From contig CBFIEF010000013.1 of the NCBI GenBank assembly GCA_965661545.1, positions 1-64,000 on the forward strand: DNA of 64,000 nt, given 5' to 3'. This DNA comes from UBA7985 sp965661545 (GTDB lineage: Bacteria > Pseudomonadota > Alphaproteobacteria > UBA7985). The notes beneath the pieces are model-generated. The model searched no databases, had not been told where the DNA came from, and saw only the letters and a program-made list of their open reading frames with translations. Positions 1 to 7,609 of this stretch are shown here, one piece after another; within the stretch, counting starts at the first letter, position 1; every line of letters starts with the position of its first letter. The position numbers were made by a program, and so were the translations under genes.

Positions 1-295
1 TGGCGCGGCTGACCTCTTGGCTCACACTGCCCAACCACGCCTGTATCGCGCCTTGAAACCGGTGCCTTTGCCACCAATCAGGGTAGGCACCCGTCAAATG
101 CATCGCCAGCTCGTTCGCGCCAGCCCACGTTTTACCCAGTTGGTTCCCAGCCATCAGCAATCGTTCGCGGTGCCCCGCGCCTGCGGCGTGAAATGCCCGT
201 TGCGGCGCTGTGGGATGCTAGTCCGCAAACCGCCGTTTTCGGCGCTGGTGCCGCTCAACCAACAGCTCGGCTAAGCGCAGCCGATTGGCCCTCAT
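1..295 (-). pseudogene. Phage terminase large subunit, N-terminal part, interrupted by an amber codon and cut by the window edge
   Basis: Reading the minus strand from an ATG at 295 gives 25 residues, then TAG at 218-220. The same frame then stays open to base 1 and contains a classic large-terminase Walker A segment, LLMAGNQLGKTWAG (near 125-165), preceded by HPTAPQRAFHAAGAGHRER. The large terminase is the ATPase/nuclease that packages DNA into phage heads. The start ATG overlaps the stop of the upstream gene by 4 bases (ATGA), so the pair looks translationally coupled. In such proteins the position before HPTAPQ is often an aromatic residue, so TAG may have arisen from a Tyr codon. It may be a pseudogene, an amber-suppressed gene or a sequencing error. 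The nuclease half lies outside the window. Confidence 0.75.
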
Positions 296-603
296 GCCCG
301 CAAGTCCGCGATCAACCGGTCTAACGCCTCATCCGACAGCGCCGCCAACGCTCCGGCCTGGGCCGCTTCGCTTTGGTCCTTGGGTCGGTTGAGCCCGTGC
401 AGTTCTGAGAGATGCTTCAGCGCCGAGGCTGCGGCGGTCAGGTTGCCATTCGCCAGCGCCGCCTTGAAAAGGTCGATCCCGCGCAAGCTTTGTTGTTCCA
501 GCGAAACATCTGCTTGTTCCAATAAAAAAGCCGACCCGGAATCCGGATCGGCTTGCGTAGAGCTCGGAACCACTTTCGCGTCCCGGACAGAATTTTCGTT
601 CAT
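292..603 (-). CDS. Small acidic phage packaging-type protein (small-terminase-like by position)
   Basis: This 103-residue protein starts with MNENSVRD and is mostly helical and acidic, ending in LSDEALDRLIADLRA. I do not recognise a named domain. Its role as a small terminase or terminase-associated protein is inferred from its place directly upstream of the large terminase, with a 4-base ATGA overlap, as in many phage and gene-transfer-agent packaging modules. The middle segment (about residues 40-75, KAALANGNLTAAASALKHLSELHGL) resembles the helical repeats seen in proteins that precede alphaproteobacterial terminases. The preceding gene ends 12 bases upstream, so it is probably in the same transcript. 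A second long reading frame on the same strand (329-619) is a shadow. Confidence 0.6.
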   Translation of the reverse strand: MNENSVRDAKVVPSSTQADPDSGSAFLLEQADVSLEQQSLRGIDLFKAALANGNLTAAASALKHLSELHGLNRPKDQSEAAQAGALAALSDEALDRLIADLRA

Positions 604-615
604 GAGACTTTTGTA

Positions 616-1176
616 TCAAACGATAGTGCGCTCGTCAATACCTTTTGTATCGTTTTGTGCATTTTTTCGGTCTTCATAGAGTTCAACGAGCTTGTCGAGA
701 CCACAGCGCAACCGCTCCATCCGACTCCGCCCGACAAACTCGTCCTCTACCACACACAATCGTACGATAGCCCGTGTCCGGCTTGGCAAAGCGCGGAAGT
801 TCTCTTCGAACCGCTGCCGTGCATGTTCCGAGCGGACAAAGCTCTCCTCCGCTCCACTATTCCCACCTCGCGCTTCCGCTGAATAGCGTGCTGTGACGCG
901 GGCACGGCGATAGGCTTGCTCGTGCAGTCTCGCCAACGCTTCCCCGGCATAGAGTCTCGCGTCGTTCAGCGCAGCGTCTTCATCAGCCTCGGCCAGCGCG
1001 CCACGATCCGCGTACCACTGCAAGGCCGTCTTCTTGGCCCGTGTCGCACGCCCCCGACGACGCGCTTCACCGGGCGCCTCCGCGCTTGGCGTCAAGGACA
1101 AGCCCCGTTGCAAGGCTCTGCTTCGAACTGACTTTGACGCCTTTTTCTCGCTTTTTTTCAATGCCTTACTCCTCAA
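616..1176 (-). CDS. Unknown basic protein of the prophage-like cassette
   Basis: This 186-residue protein has a very Lys/Arg/Ala-rich N-terminus (residues 1-50) and a helical C-terminal region (about 120-175, RFEENFRALPSRTRAIVRLCVVEDEFVGRSRMERLRCGLDKLVELY). The C-terminal layout recalls phage antitermination-type or DUF6456-type helix-turn-helix regions, but I cannot name the family with confidence. Its start overlaps the end of the preceding gene by 11 bases and the small-terminase-like gene follows after 12 bases, so all four genes appear to form one leftward operon. A DNA-binding or transcription role is possible from the basic N-terminus; that is inference only. Confidence 0.55.
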   Translation of the reverse strand: MRSKALKKSEKKASKSVRSRALQRGLSLTPSAEAPGEARRRGRATRAKKTALQWYADRGALAEADEDAALNDARLYAGEALARLHEQAYRRARVTARYSAEARGGNSGAEESFVRSEHARQRFEENFRALPSRTRAIVRLCVVEDEFVGRSRMERLRCGLDKLVELYEDRKNAQNDTKGIDERTIV

Positions 1177-1663
1177 TCATCTGAGCGTTTTTCAGGCAAA
1201 GATGGACCATCCGCCAGGCGTCTACGGCTGATTTGGCCCGAACGCGCCGCTGGCGGTGACCCATCGCGCTCAGCCGCTCCCACCACGATGGCATCACAGC
1301 GGCCTTGGTCGCATCATCCTCTAGAGCCAGGTAGAGCGTCCGGCCTTCAGGGCCAAAAATCATCAAAAATACCGGTGCACGCTCCTCTCCTGAGACTGGC
1401 TTTCCCGGCACACGCGGCAATTCCACAAACTCCAACCGCCGCGAATAGCGCGCCTGATCCAACAATCGGCCAACCACATACCGGCGTATGGACACGATAT
1501 TGACCTGCGCTCGAGTCATGCGAGGCGCGCTCCTACGTGAGTGTGCAGGCGCTTGATTTTCGCTTGACTGAAACAGCGCCTCTGCTGCCCTTCGTGCAGA
1601 TTGCGCCGGTTTCGACACGGAATTTCGGTTCTGATTCTGAGGTGTTGCGGTGGGTTGTATCAT
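1166..1663 (-). CDS. Unknown first gene of the leftward prophage-like operon
   Basis: From the ATG at 1663 the product is 165 residues (MIQPTATPQNQNRN...). That start has a CGGAG ribosome site 8 bases upstream; a further ATG at 1708 lies in the putative operator and has no such site, so I prefer 1663. The N-terminal 60 residues are low-complexity and Ser/Gln/Arg-rich. The rest is a compact domain with VNIVSIRRYVVGRLLDQARYS, then a beta-rich part (PVFLMIFGPEGRTLYLALED) and a Trp-containing helix (MPSWWERLSAMGHR). I do not recognise it. It is the first gene opposite the repressor, the position held in lambdoid phages by early regulators such as Cro, but it shows no obvious helix-turn-helix. Confidence 0.55.
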   Translation of the reverse strand: MIQPTATPQNQNRNSVSKPAQSARRAAEALFQSSENQAPAHSRRSAPRMTRAQVNIVSIRRYVVGRLLDQARYSRRLEFVELPRVPGKPVSGEERAPVFLMIFGPEGRTLYLALEDDATKAAVMPSWWERLSAMGHRQRRVRAKSAVDAWRMVHLCLKNAQMIEE

Positions 1664-1779
1664 CCGACATACTCCGTTATGTTCTATATTTGTTCTAGTT
1701 TTTAGCAATTAGCAGATCGCCTCGAAACGTCAACACACAAACTGTACTTACTGTTACTTTTTGTATATATTGAGTTATC
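1664..1779. promoter_or_regulatory. Divergent promoter/operator region between repressor and leftward phage-like genes
   Basis: This AT-rich 116-base gap separates two divergent genes. It holds TGTTCTA twice (1680-1686 and 1691-1697, 11 bases apart) and ACTGTACTT/ACTGTTACTT in tandem (1741-1749 and 1750-1759). Both are the kind of helically phased direct repeats a repressor could bind. A TATATT at 1766-1771 would put the start of repressor transcription at or next to its ATG at 1780, so the message could be leaderless; no ribosome site precedes that ATG. The repeats are seen in the sequence; their function is inference. Confidence 0.5.
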
Positions 1780-2463
1780 ATGATGGGAGCAGCCAATGAA
1801 CGCCTGAAACACGCTCGCACCCGCGCCGGGTTTAGCTCTGCGGTCGCTTTTGCGCGGGAAAAGAGCCTGCCAGAAGTGACCTATCGCGCTCACGAGAGCG
1901 GAACGCGGAACTTCAAGATCGACAGCGCAAAGGCTTACGCTAAGGCGCTCGGCGTGAGCTGGCAGTGGCTGATGTTTGGTGATGAGCAAGACACGGTATC
2001 AGCGTCCTCCACCATCGACGGTCTGACGCCTGTCTTGTCACCTACCGTGCAGATCCCGGCCTATGACCTCACCGCCGCAGCGGGCTCAGGACGAGCGGTG
2101 CTTGAGGATCGCCCGAGCGCGTATGTGGCTTTCCCCTCTGCGTGGGCACGTGAGTTCACCGGCCCCGCGTCGGCGGATCAGTCCTTGGCCCTGCTGACCG
2201 TTGCCGGGGATTCCATGCTGCCGTCACTGGCACACGGCGATCAAATCCTCGTCTACTTGAACCCCGCACCGCCCAGCTTGGACGGCATCTATGTCATTCG
2301 CTTTGGTGAGGATTTGCTGGTTAAACGTGTCCGGCTGAACCCGGCAACTGGGGCCGTATCGCTCATTTCCGACAACTCTGCGCTCTACCCCCCGATTGAG
2401 GACGTGCGGAAGCAAGATCTAACGATGGTGGGCAAGGTCGTCTGGCTGGGTCGCCGCGTCTGA
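1780..2463 (+). CDS. Phage-type repressor: XRE-like DNA-binding domain plus S24 (LexA/CI) peptidase
   Basis: The protein has 227 residues. The N-terminal 60 residues form a CI/XRE-like helix-turn-helix region (ANERLKHARTRAGFSSAVAFAREKSL...SWQWLMFGDE), linked to a C-terminal S24 peptidase fold. The nucleophile Ser lies in VAGDSMLPSLAHGD (about residues 143-156) and the general-base Lys in DLLVKRVRL (about 184-192). Such proteins repress prophage genes and self-cleave with activated RecA during DNA damage. It is divergent from four phage-like genes and followed after 9 bases by the convergent hdaA gene. No integrase lies beside it. Start choice between 1780 and 1783 is open. Confidence 0.85.
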   Translation: MMGAANERLKHARTRAGFSSAVAFAREKSLPEVTYRAHESGTRNFKIDSAKAYAKALGVSWQWLMFGDEQDTVSASSTIDGLTPVLSPTVQIPAYDLTAAAGSGRAVLEDRPSAYVAFPSAWAREFTGPASADQSLALLTVAGDSMLPSLAHGDQILVYLNPAPPSLDGIYVIRFGEDLLVKRVRLNPATGAVSLISDNSALYPPIEDVRKQDLTMVGKVVWLGRRV

Positions 2464-2472
2464 ACTGGCGCG

Positions 2473-3189
2473 CTAAACGTCGAGACTGAATTGCGCGTTC
2501 AGGATGGCCAGAACGTCCCTCGCCAACGGAATGGTAATGGGCCGCTGCTCCGCAAAGGCCCGCGCATCCAGCGTCGCGACCAAGGCTTCAATCGCGGAAA
2601 ACGAGCGGTCGATGCGACTGAGGATGTACTCAATCACTGGCTGTTCGACGCCCAATTGACGATCATCAAACCGCTTGCGCAACACTGCTTCAAGCAACAC
2701 GTCATCGGGGGGTAAAATCTCCACCACCGGCACCGCCCGCAATCGAGACGCAAGGTCTGGCGTTGCGACATTCAACCGGCTCAGCGGCTGCTCGCTCACC
2801 AACAGCAGCGCACCGCCGGAAACCATGCGGTTATAGAGGTGAAACAGCGCTTCCTGTTGCTCGGGGTCCAGACTGACAATATCGTCCAACACCGCGGCCT
2901 GACCGGGTGCCACGTCGGATAACTCCGACAACCCAATAAAGTGGGCCCCGGCCTGTGCCGCCCAAATCCGCGCCAAGTGCGACTTGCCAGAGCCGCCCGG
3001 CCCCACCAGGTTCAGAAACGATGAGGGCCAATTCGGCCAAGCCTGCAGCAACCCAAAGGCCGCTTGGTTGGCCTCGCTGACCGAAAATGTGTCACGAGAC
3101 AGGCGCGGTGCTGGGTCGAGATCGAAATCCAGCACCTCCTGCTTTTCCGGGCTGACGCCCTTATCTGCCCCCGTTCCCGCCGTCGTCAT
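2473..3189 (-). CDS. hdaA: DnaA-related regulatory protein HdaA/Hda
   Basis: This 238-residue protein has a single DnaA-like AAA+ core without the DnaA DNA-binding domain. Walker A is GPGGSGKSH (about residues 63-71) and a sensor-like segment follows with ASRLRAVPVVEILPPDD. Known members work with the DNA-clamp to stimulate ATP hydrolysis by DnaA after replication starts, which prevents re-initiation. The N-terminal QEVLDFDLDP contains a QxxLDF-type stretch consistent with a clamp-binding motif; that assignment is inference. It starts one base inside the stop of the DUF2066 gene, as in many alphaproteobacteria, so the two are co-transcribed. The length is normal for the family. Confidence 0.88.
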   Translation of the reverse strand: MTTAGTGADKGVSPEKQEVLDFDLDPAPRLSRDTFSVSEANQAAFGLLQAWPNWPSSFLNLVGPGGSGKSHLARIWAAQAGAHFIGLSELSDVAPGQAAVLDDIVSLDPEQQEALFHLYNRMVSGGALLLVSEQPLSRLNVATPDLASRLRAVPVVEILPPDDVLLEAVLRKRFDDRQLGVEQPVIEYILSRIDRSFSAIEALVATLDARAFAEQRPITIPLARDVLAILNAQFSLDV

Positions 3190-4397
3190 CAGTTCGCCAG
3201 TTGAATATCGCTCATCGGCAGAATGCGGACGTTCTGCGGTAGCGGTTGGAAGTTTGGCTGCGCGAAGAAAAAGACTTGGATCGCATCCTGACGGACCTGC
3301 TGTGTGGTGTAGGCCATGAGACGGAAATTCACCGCGCCAAACAGCTGCTGCAACTGCGGCAAACCGCCGGAGAAGGTGATCGAGATGTCCAGTGCGCCCT
3401 CGCGCTCGCCCACCAGCGTCAGTGCCTTAATTTCCTCGTTCGCGCGCAGCAAGTCTTGCAGCTGCAACCACGTCGGCACGTCGGTTCCGATGACCACGAC
3501 GTTGATGCTAAAGACCGGCATCACCTGCTGCTTACTGCTGTCACAGTAGGCCGCCGATGTCTGCTGTTGCAGGTCTTCCGCGGCCCGGCTGAGCAAACTT
3601 TCTAGCGTCTCATCCGCGTCAGCGACCATCGCGACCTCCAGCCGTGACGGCCCATAGCCCTCACCCACGCGGATCGCCTCAACAAACAAATCCATCGGCT
3701 GGCCTTCTGGCCCCGTTGTAACCTCGGCTGAGACCACCAAAGCGCCCGTGAAGCCGTACTTTTCGAGCAAAAACTGCGTCGCAGCACTGGACGGTAGCTC
3801 GGGGTCAAAGGTGGCCCGGTCTTCTTCGTCACCATCGGCAACGTCATAGGACTGCAAAAAAGACCGGTTCGGCCCCATCGCCCACAGGGCGTTCCACGGG
3901 TTGTCTTCAAACGCCATCGCCGGACCGCCATCAATGCGCAGAATCGGGATCGCGAGCTGCGTCGGCGCAGGACCATCGGCAAAGGCCGCTTGCTGGTTCG
4001 CGAGATAAGTTTTCACCTGCGCGGGGTCAAACGCGATGTTGAGCAGGCCCGAGTAGCTGTTGCCGATGATCTTCTGGTCAGTCAGCTCCAGCGTTTGCAC
4101 CATTTCCTGCAGCGCGGTGTCACTGGGGACGCGCAGCACGTCTCGCCCATCCACGCACACCATCCGCTCGGACACTTCCCGCAAGCCCGCCAAACGCGCA
4201 TTGCGAAAGGCGATGTTCTGAGCCTCTGCGCCTGTGCCGGCCACGGCTTTGGTCTGGATATTGTCCACGAAGTAGCCCGGCCACAGCGTCTGCGCGCTGG
4301 TCATCGGCGCCGCCACAGTTGCCGCAAATCCGATGCCACACGCCAAAGCCGCCGCGAACCGCGATGTTTTAACCAGCAGCGTTTTTAATCCAAACAT
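3189..4397 (-). CDS. DUF2066 family exported protein
   Basis: From the ATG at 4397 the protein has 402 residues and a typical signal peptide ending near APMTSAQ. That start has a CAGGGA site 7 bases upstream; a TTG at 4415 in the same frame is less likely. The mature protein matches the DUF2066 pattern: an early GTGAEAQNIAFRNARLAGLREVSERMV segment, then YSGLLNIAFDPAQVKTYL, and a C-terminal domain with TFSGGLPQLQQLFG. DUF2066 proteins are periplasmic or envelope proteins of unknown function, often linked to hda. Here the gene overlaps hdaA by one base. No catalytic motif is evident. Confidence 0.82.
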   Translation of the reverse strand: MFGLKTLLVKTSRFAAALACGIGFAATVAAPMTSAQTLWPGYFVDNIQTKAVAGTGAEAQNIAFRNARLAGLREVSERMVCVDGRDVLRVPSDTALQEMVQTLELTDQKIIGNSYSGLLNIAFDPAQVKTYLANQQAAFADGPAPTQLAIPILRIDGGPAMAFEDNPWNALWAMGPNRSFLQSYDVADGDEEDRATFDPELPSSAATQFLLEKYGFTGALVVSAEVTTGPEGQPMDLFVEAIRVGEGYGPSRLEVAMVADADETLESLLSRAAEDLQQQTSAAYCDSSKQQVMPVFSINVVVIGTDVPTWLQLQDLLRANEEIKALTLVGEREGALDISITFSGGLPQLQQLFGAVNFRLMAYTTQQVRQDAIQVFFFAQPNFQPLPQNVRILPMSDIQLAN

Positions 4398-4590
4398 GGA
4401 TAATCCCTGTCTCAAACAGATGAAGCCCCCGCTCCAGCCCCTGTTCTAGTCCAATGTTATGGCCTTGGCTTGTCAAAATTTTACTGCGATTCAACCCTGC
4501 GTCCTAGACAGTTGCAGAGCGGTTTAAGCGCGGGTATTGAGAACATCAGAAAACACTAACACTTACTGTCGTCCAAGGATTGAGCGAGAC

Positions 4591-4869
4591 ATGTCCGACC
4601 ACGAATTGGCCTCCGAGGCTCACAAAACCACTTTTGCAGGCATGATGTCGAATTCCCGTGTCCTGTCCCTGTTCTGCGGCTTCGTGCTGCTGTTGCTTGC
4701 TGCGCTGTTTGGCGTGCCAGTGCCGCTGCTCGCGCTGACGGCCATCGTGCTCGTTGTTGCTTTTGTCTTCATGGGCGGCTCTGCCGCGACCGGTGTGATC
4801 GCTCTGGTCTTGTTCGCGATTTTCGGTCTGGTCTGGAAATTCGGCTCTTGGTTCATTGGCCTGTTCTAG
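4591..4869 (+). CDS. Small membrane protein, aa3-type oxidase subunit IV-like N-terminus
   Basis: From ATG 4591 (AAGGA upstream) the product has 92 residues: MSDHELASEAHKTTFAGMMSNSRVLSLFCGFVLLLLAALFG, then two further hydrophobic segments (LLALTAIVLVVAFVF; GVIALVLFAIFGLVW). The start HxxxxxAHKTTFAGMM followed by a membrane helix resembles the bacterial aa3-type cytochrome c oxidase subunit IV family, which is usually only about 45-65 residues with one helix. Here the extra helices roughly double the length, so either this is an extended member or a different small membrane protein. An in-frame upstream ATG (4537) lacks a ribosome site. A strong terminator follows 22 bases after the stop. Confidence 0.6.
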   Translation: MSDHELASEAHKTTFAGMMSNSRVLSLFCGFVLLLLAALFGVPVPLLALTAIVLVVAFVFMGGSAATGVIALVLFAIFGLVWKFGSWFIGLF

Positions 4870-4891
4870 GCAGCCGCTGAATCAAACCCAT

Positions 4892-4931
4892 AAAAAAGGC
4901 GCTGCACCCTCATCGGTGCAGCGCCTTTTTT
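4892..4931. terminator. Bidirectional intrinsic terminator between the small membrane protein gene and ndk
   Basis: A 17-base perfect inverted repeat, with AAGGCGCTGCACC and GGTGCAGCGCCTT arms around a 6-base loop, is flanked by A-runs on one side and T-runs on the other. It can end transcription from both converging genes. Confidence 0.9.
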
Positions 4932-4954
4932 TTGTGCCTGACTGAACCGCCAGC

Positions 4955-5371
4955 TTAGCCGACGATTTCAGCTTCGGAGAACCACTGTGCGATTTCCAGC
5001 GCAGCATTTTCGCTGCTGTCGGAGCCGTGCACAGAGTTTTCGCCGATGGACAGAGCGTGCGCCTTACGGATGGTGCCTTCGTCTGCTTCAGCCGGGTTCG
5101 TTGCGCCCATGACGGTGCGGTAACGGGTGATTGCGTCGTCGCCTTCGAGCACCTGAACCACAACTGGCTCAGACATCATGAATTCGACCAACTCGCCAAA
5201 GAAAGGGCGTTCGGAGTGAACAGCGTAGAAACGCTCAGCCTGAACTTGGGTCATGTGCACGCGCTTTTGAGCGACGATGCGCAGGCCCGCGCCTTCGATC
5301 ATGGCGTTGATCGCGCCGGTCAGGTTGCGCTTGGTGGCGTCTGGCTTGATGATGGAAAAAGTGCGATCCAT
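4955..5371 (-). CDS. ndk: Nucleoside diphosphate kinase
   Basis: The 138-residue protein starts MDRTFSIIKPDATKR and carries the active-site loop NSVHGSDS with the phosphorylated His at 115. It also has the nucleotide-binding Lys (K9), RPFFGELV (55-62) and MGATNPAEA (88-96). It transfers the terminal phosphate between nucleoside triphosphates and diphosphates in the cytosol. The frame is open 69 codons further upstream, but family length and the canonical start fix the ATG at 5371. It is divergent from the ABC-F gene, with a 123-base shared promoter region, and ends at the bidirectional terminator. Confidence 0.96.
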   Translation of the reverse strand: MDRTFSIIKPDATKRNLTGAINAMIEGAGLRIVAQKRVHMTQVQAERFYAVHSERPFFGELVEFMMSEPVVVQVLEGDDAITRYRTVMGATNPAEADEGTIRKAHALSIGENSVHGSDSSENAALEIAQWFSEAEIVG

Positions 5372-5494
5372 GGTGGTGTATCCTGAACAGAGGTTTGTCT
5401 TTGACGCCGCTCTAAGCCCTTCGACGGCCAACGTCCAACGCGGATTGAGAAAGGCACCCTTGTTCTGACGCAGGACCGCGTTAAAACCCTGTTC

Positions 5495-7444
5495 ATGCTT
5501 TCGATTTCGAACCTCACCTATCGCATCGCCGGACGGCCCATTCTCAACGGCTGTTCCGCCACTCTGTACCCCAACCATCGCATTGGCTTGGTGGGACGCA
5601 ACGGGGCGGGCAAGTCGACGCTGCTGAAACTGATCACCGGGGAGCTTGGCCCGGATGAAGGGGACATTCAGCTGCCAGCGCGCTGGTCCATGGGCATGAC
5701 CACACAGGACGCCCCGGGGGGTGACCGCTCCCTGATCGATACCGTCCTCGCAGCGGACAAAGAGCGCACGGCGCTGATGGACGAGTTAGAGAACCCCGAT
5801 ACCCCGCCAGAGCGCATCGGTGACATCCACGGGCGGCTCGAAGACATCTCCGCCGCCGCCGCCCCATCCCGGGCTGCGCGAATTTTGGCGGGCTTGGGCT
5901 TTAGCGAAGAAGCACAGAACCGGGCGTGTTCGGAATTCTCAGGTGGTTGGCGGATGCGCGTGGCTTTGGCGGCGCTGCTGTTTACCCAGCCCGACTTGCT
6001 GTTGCTCGACGAGCCGACCAACCACCTTGATCTCGAAGCCACCATTTGGCTTGAGGCCTATTTGAAAGCCTATCGCGGCACGATCCTGATCGTCAGCCAC
6101 GACCGGACTTTGCTGAACTCGGTGGTCACGGACATCATCCATCTCGAGGCTAAGACGCTAACAGCCTACAAGGGCAACTACGATTTTTTCGAAAAAACCC
6201 GCGCTGAACGGATGGCGCTGGCCGCGAAACAGCGGGAAAAGCAGGAAGCCCAGCGCGCACATATCATGAGCTTCGTTGACCGCTTCCGCTATAAAGCGTC
6301 CAAGGCGACACAGGCGCAATCCCGGCTGAAAATGCTGGCCAAGATGCAGCCGATTGCCTCTGTGGCTGAAGAGTGGACTGTTACTTTCGACTTCCCAACC
6401 CCGCAAACCCTCGCCTCCCCGCTGTTCACCATCGACAACGGCGAGATTGGCTATGCCGAAGACCCAGCCGTGCTCAAGCGGGTGAACCTGCGGATTGACA
6501 GCGACGACCGGATCGCCCTGCTCGGCGCGAACGGGAACGGGAAATCGACGCTGCTAAAGGTGCTGGCGGGCCGTTTGAAGGTGCGGGATGGCCTTGTGCA
6601 GAAGTCGGGCAAGCTCAAAATTGGCTATTTCGCGCAGCATCAGGCGGACGAATTATCGCTGGAAAGCACGCCGCTGGAAACGCTGAAAAAGCTGATGGTC
6701 AAAGCGACGGAAACCCAAGTGCGCTCGCAGCTCGGTCGCTTTGGCTTTGGCGAGGACAAGGCGGAAACCAAGATTGGCAATCTCTCAGGCGGGGAAAAGG
6801 CGCGGCTGCTGTTCGCGCTGATCAGCCGAGAGGCGCCGCACATCATCCTGATGGATGAGCCGACCAACCACTTAGACGTGGACAGCCGTCAAGCGCTGGT
6901 CCAGGCGATCAACGGCTACGACGGCGCCGTCATCATCGTCACCCACGACCCGCATCTGGTCGAACTAACCGCTGACCGGCTGTGGATCGTCCGCCACGGC
7001 AAGGTGGAACGGTTCGAGGGCGACATGACCGATTACCGGCGCGAGCTGCTATCCGAGCGCCGCAACGCCCAACGCGACAGCCGCTCATCCGGCAGCAGCA
7101 AGGCCAGCGCAGCCAGCGACAGCAGCATCGACGACGGCCAATCCGCCGAAGACCGCAAACGAGCCCGCCAAGCCGCCGCCAACGCCCGAGCGGCGCTCAA
7201 GCCGTTGAAAAACAAGGTATCTGCAGCGGAAAAACGGGTGGAGAAAATCCAAACCGAAATCAACAAAGGCCAAGCCCTCCTCGCCGACCCCACCGTCTAC
7301 ACCGACCCTGCAAAATCCGCGAAAGTCCCGGCGTGGCAAAAGAAACTCGGCGAGCTGGAAAAGATGCTGGAAGAGGCCGAAGAAGAATGGCTCACGCTGG
7401 AAGCGGAGTTGGAAGAGGCAGAGAGCGCCGCCAATTCAGGCTGA
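5495..7444 (+). CDS. ABC-F family ATPase (Uup/YheS-like, ribosome-associated)
   Basis: This 649-residue protein has two ABC ATPase domains on one chain and no membrane segment. The first Walker A is GRNGAGKST (about 34-42), with signature FSGGWRMR and Walker B LLLLDEPTNHLD. The second Walker A is GANGNGKST (about 345-353), with LSGGEKAR and ILMDEPTNHLD. The linker between them (about 230-300, KTRAERMALAAKQREKQEAQ...) is the charged P-site-tRNA-interaction motif typical of ABC-F proteins. A charged coiled-coil tail (about 530-645) follows. ABC-F proteins act on ribosomes during translation. It resembles YheS or Uup more than EttA because of the long C-terminal tail; the exact subfamily is unsure. 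Confidence 0.9.
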   Translation: MLSISNLTYRIAGRPILNGCSATLYPNHRIGLVGRNGAGKSTLLKLITGELGPDEGDIQLPARWSMGMTTQDAPGGDRSLIDTVLAADKERTALMDELENPDTPPERIGDIHGRLEDISAAAAPSRAARILAGLGFSEEAQNRACSEFSGGWRMRVALAALLFTQPDLLLLDEPTNHLDLEATIWLEAYLKAYRGTILIVSHDRTLLNSVVTDIIHLEAKTLTAYKGNYDFFEKTRAERMALAAKQREKQEAQRAHIMSFVDRFRYKASKATQAQSRLKMLAKMQPIASVAEEWTVTFDFPTPQTLASPLFTIDNGEIGYAEDPAVLKRVNLRIDSDDRIALLGANGNGKSTLLKVLAGRLKVRDGLVQKSGKLKIGYFAQHQADELSLESTPLETLKKLMVKATETQVRSQLGRFGFGEDKAETKIGNLSGGEKARLLFALISREAPHIILMDEPTNHLDVDSRQALVQAINGYDGAVIIVTHDPHLVELTADRLWIVRHGKVERFEGDMTDYRRELLSERRNAQRDSRSSGSSKASAASDSSIDDGQSAEDRKRARQAAANARAALKPLKNKVSAAEKRVEKIQTEINKGQALLADPTVYTDPAKSAKVPAWQKKLGELEKMLEEAEEEWLTLEAELEEAESAANSG

Positions 7445-7609
7445 AACAGCCAGGAAGTCGAAGCCAACCAATTGGCGGCTCGAATCCTCATGCCCATGTC
7501 AAAAATTGAAGAGTTCATGGATAAAGGCACAACCACGCCTGAGGTCTTGGCTGCAGCCTTTGGTGTAAGCTTGACCGCGATGTCAATTCGCTTGGGATTA
7601 GCGACCTAG
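7445..7609 (+). pseudogene. ImmA/IrrE-type metallopeptidase, C-terminal fragment
   Basis: Directly after the TGA of the ABC-F gene, the same frame stays open for 54 codons. It encodes EVEANQLAARILMPMSKI, then EVLAAAFGVSLTAMSIRLG, ending in TAG at 7607-7609. The pattern E-x-EAN-x-LAA-x-xLMP followed by LAxxFGVSxxAMxIRL is the hallmark C-terminal half of the ImmA/IrrE (DUF955) family. The zinc-binding HExxH helix that should precede it is missing and the coding region has no start codon with a ribosome site. It looks like the decayed end of a gene whose front half was lost. It converges with and overlaps the toxin gene end by 4 bases. Family assignment is by motif only. Confidence 0.65.
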
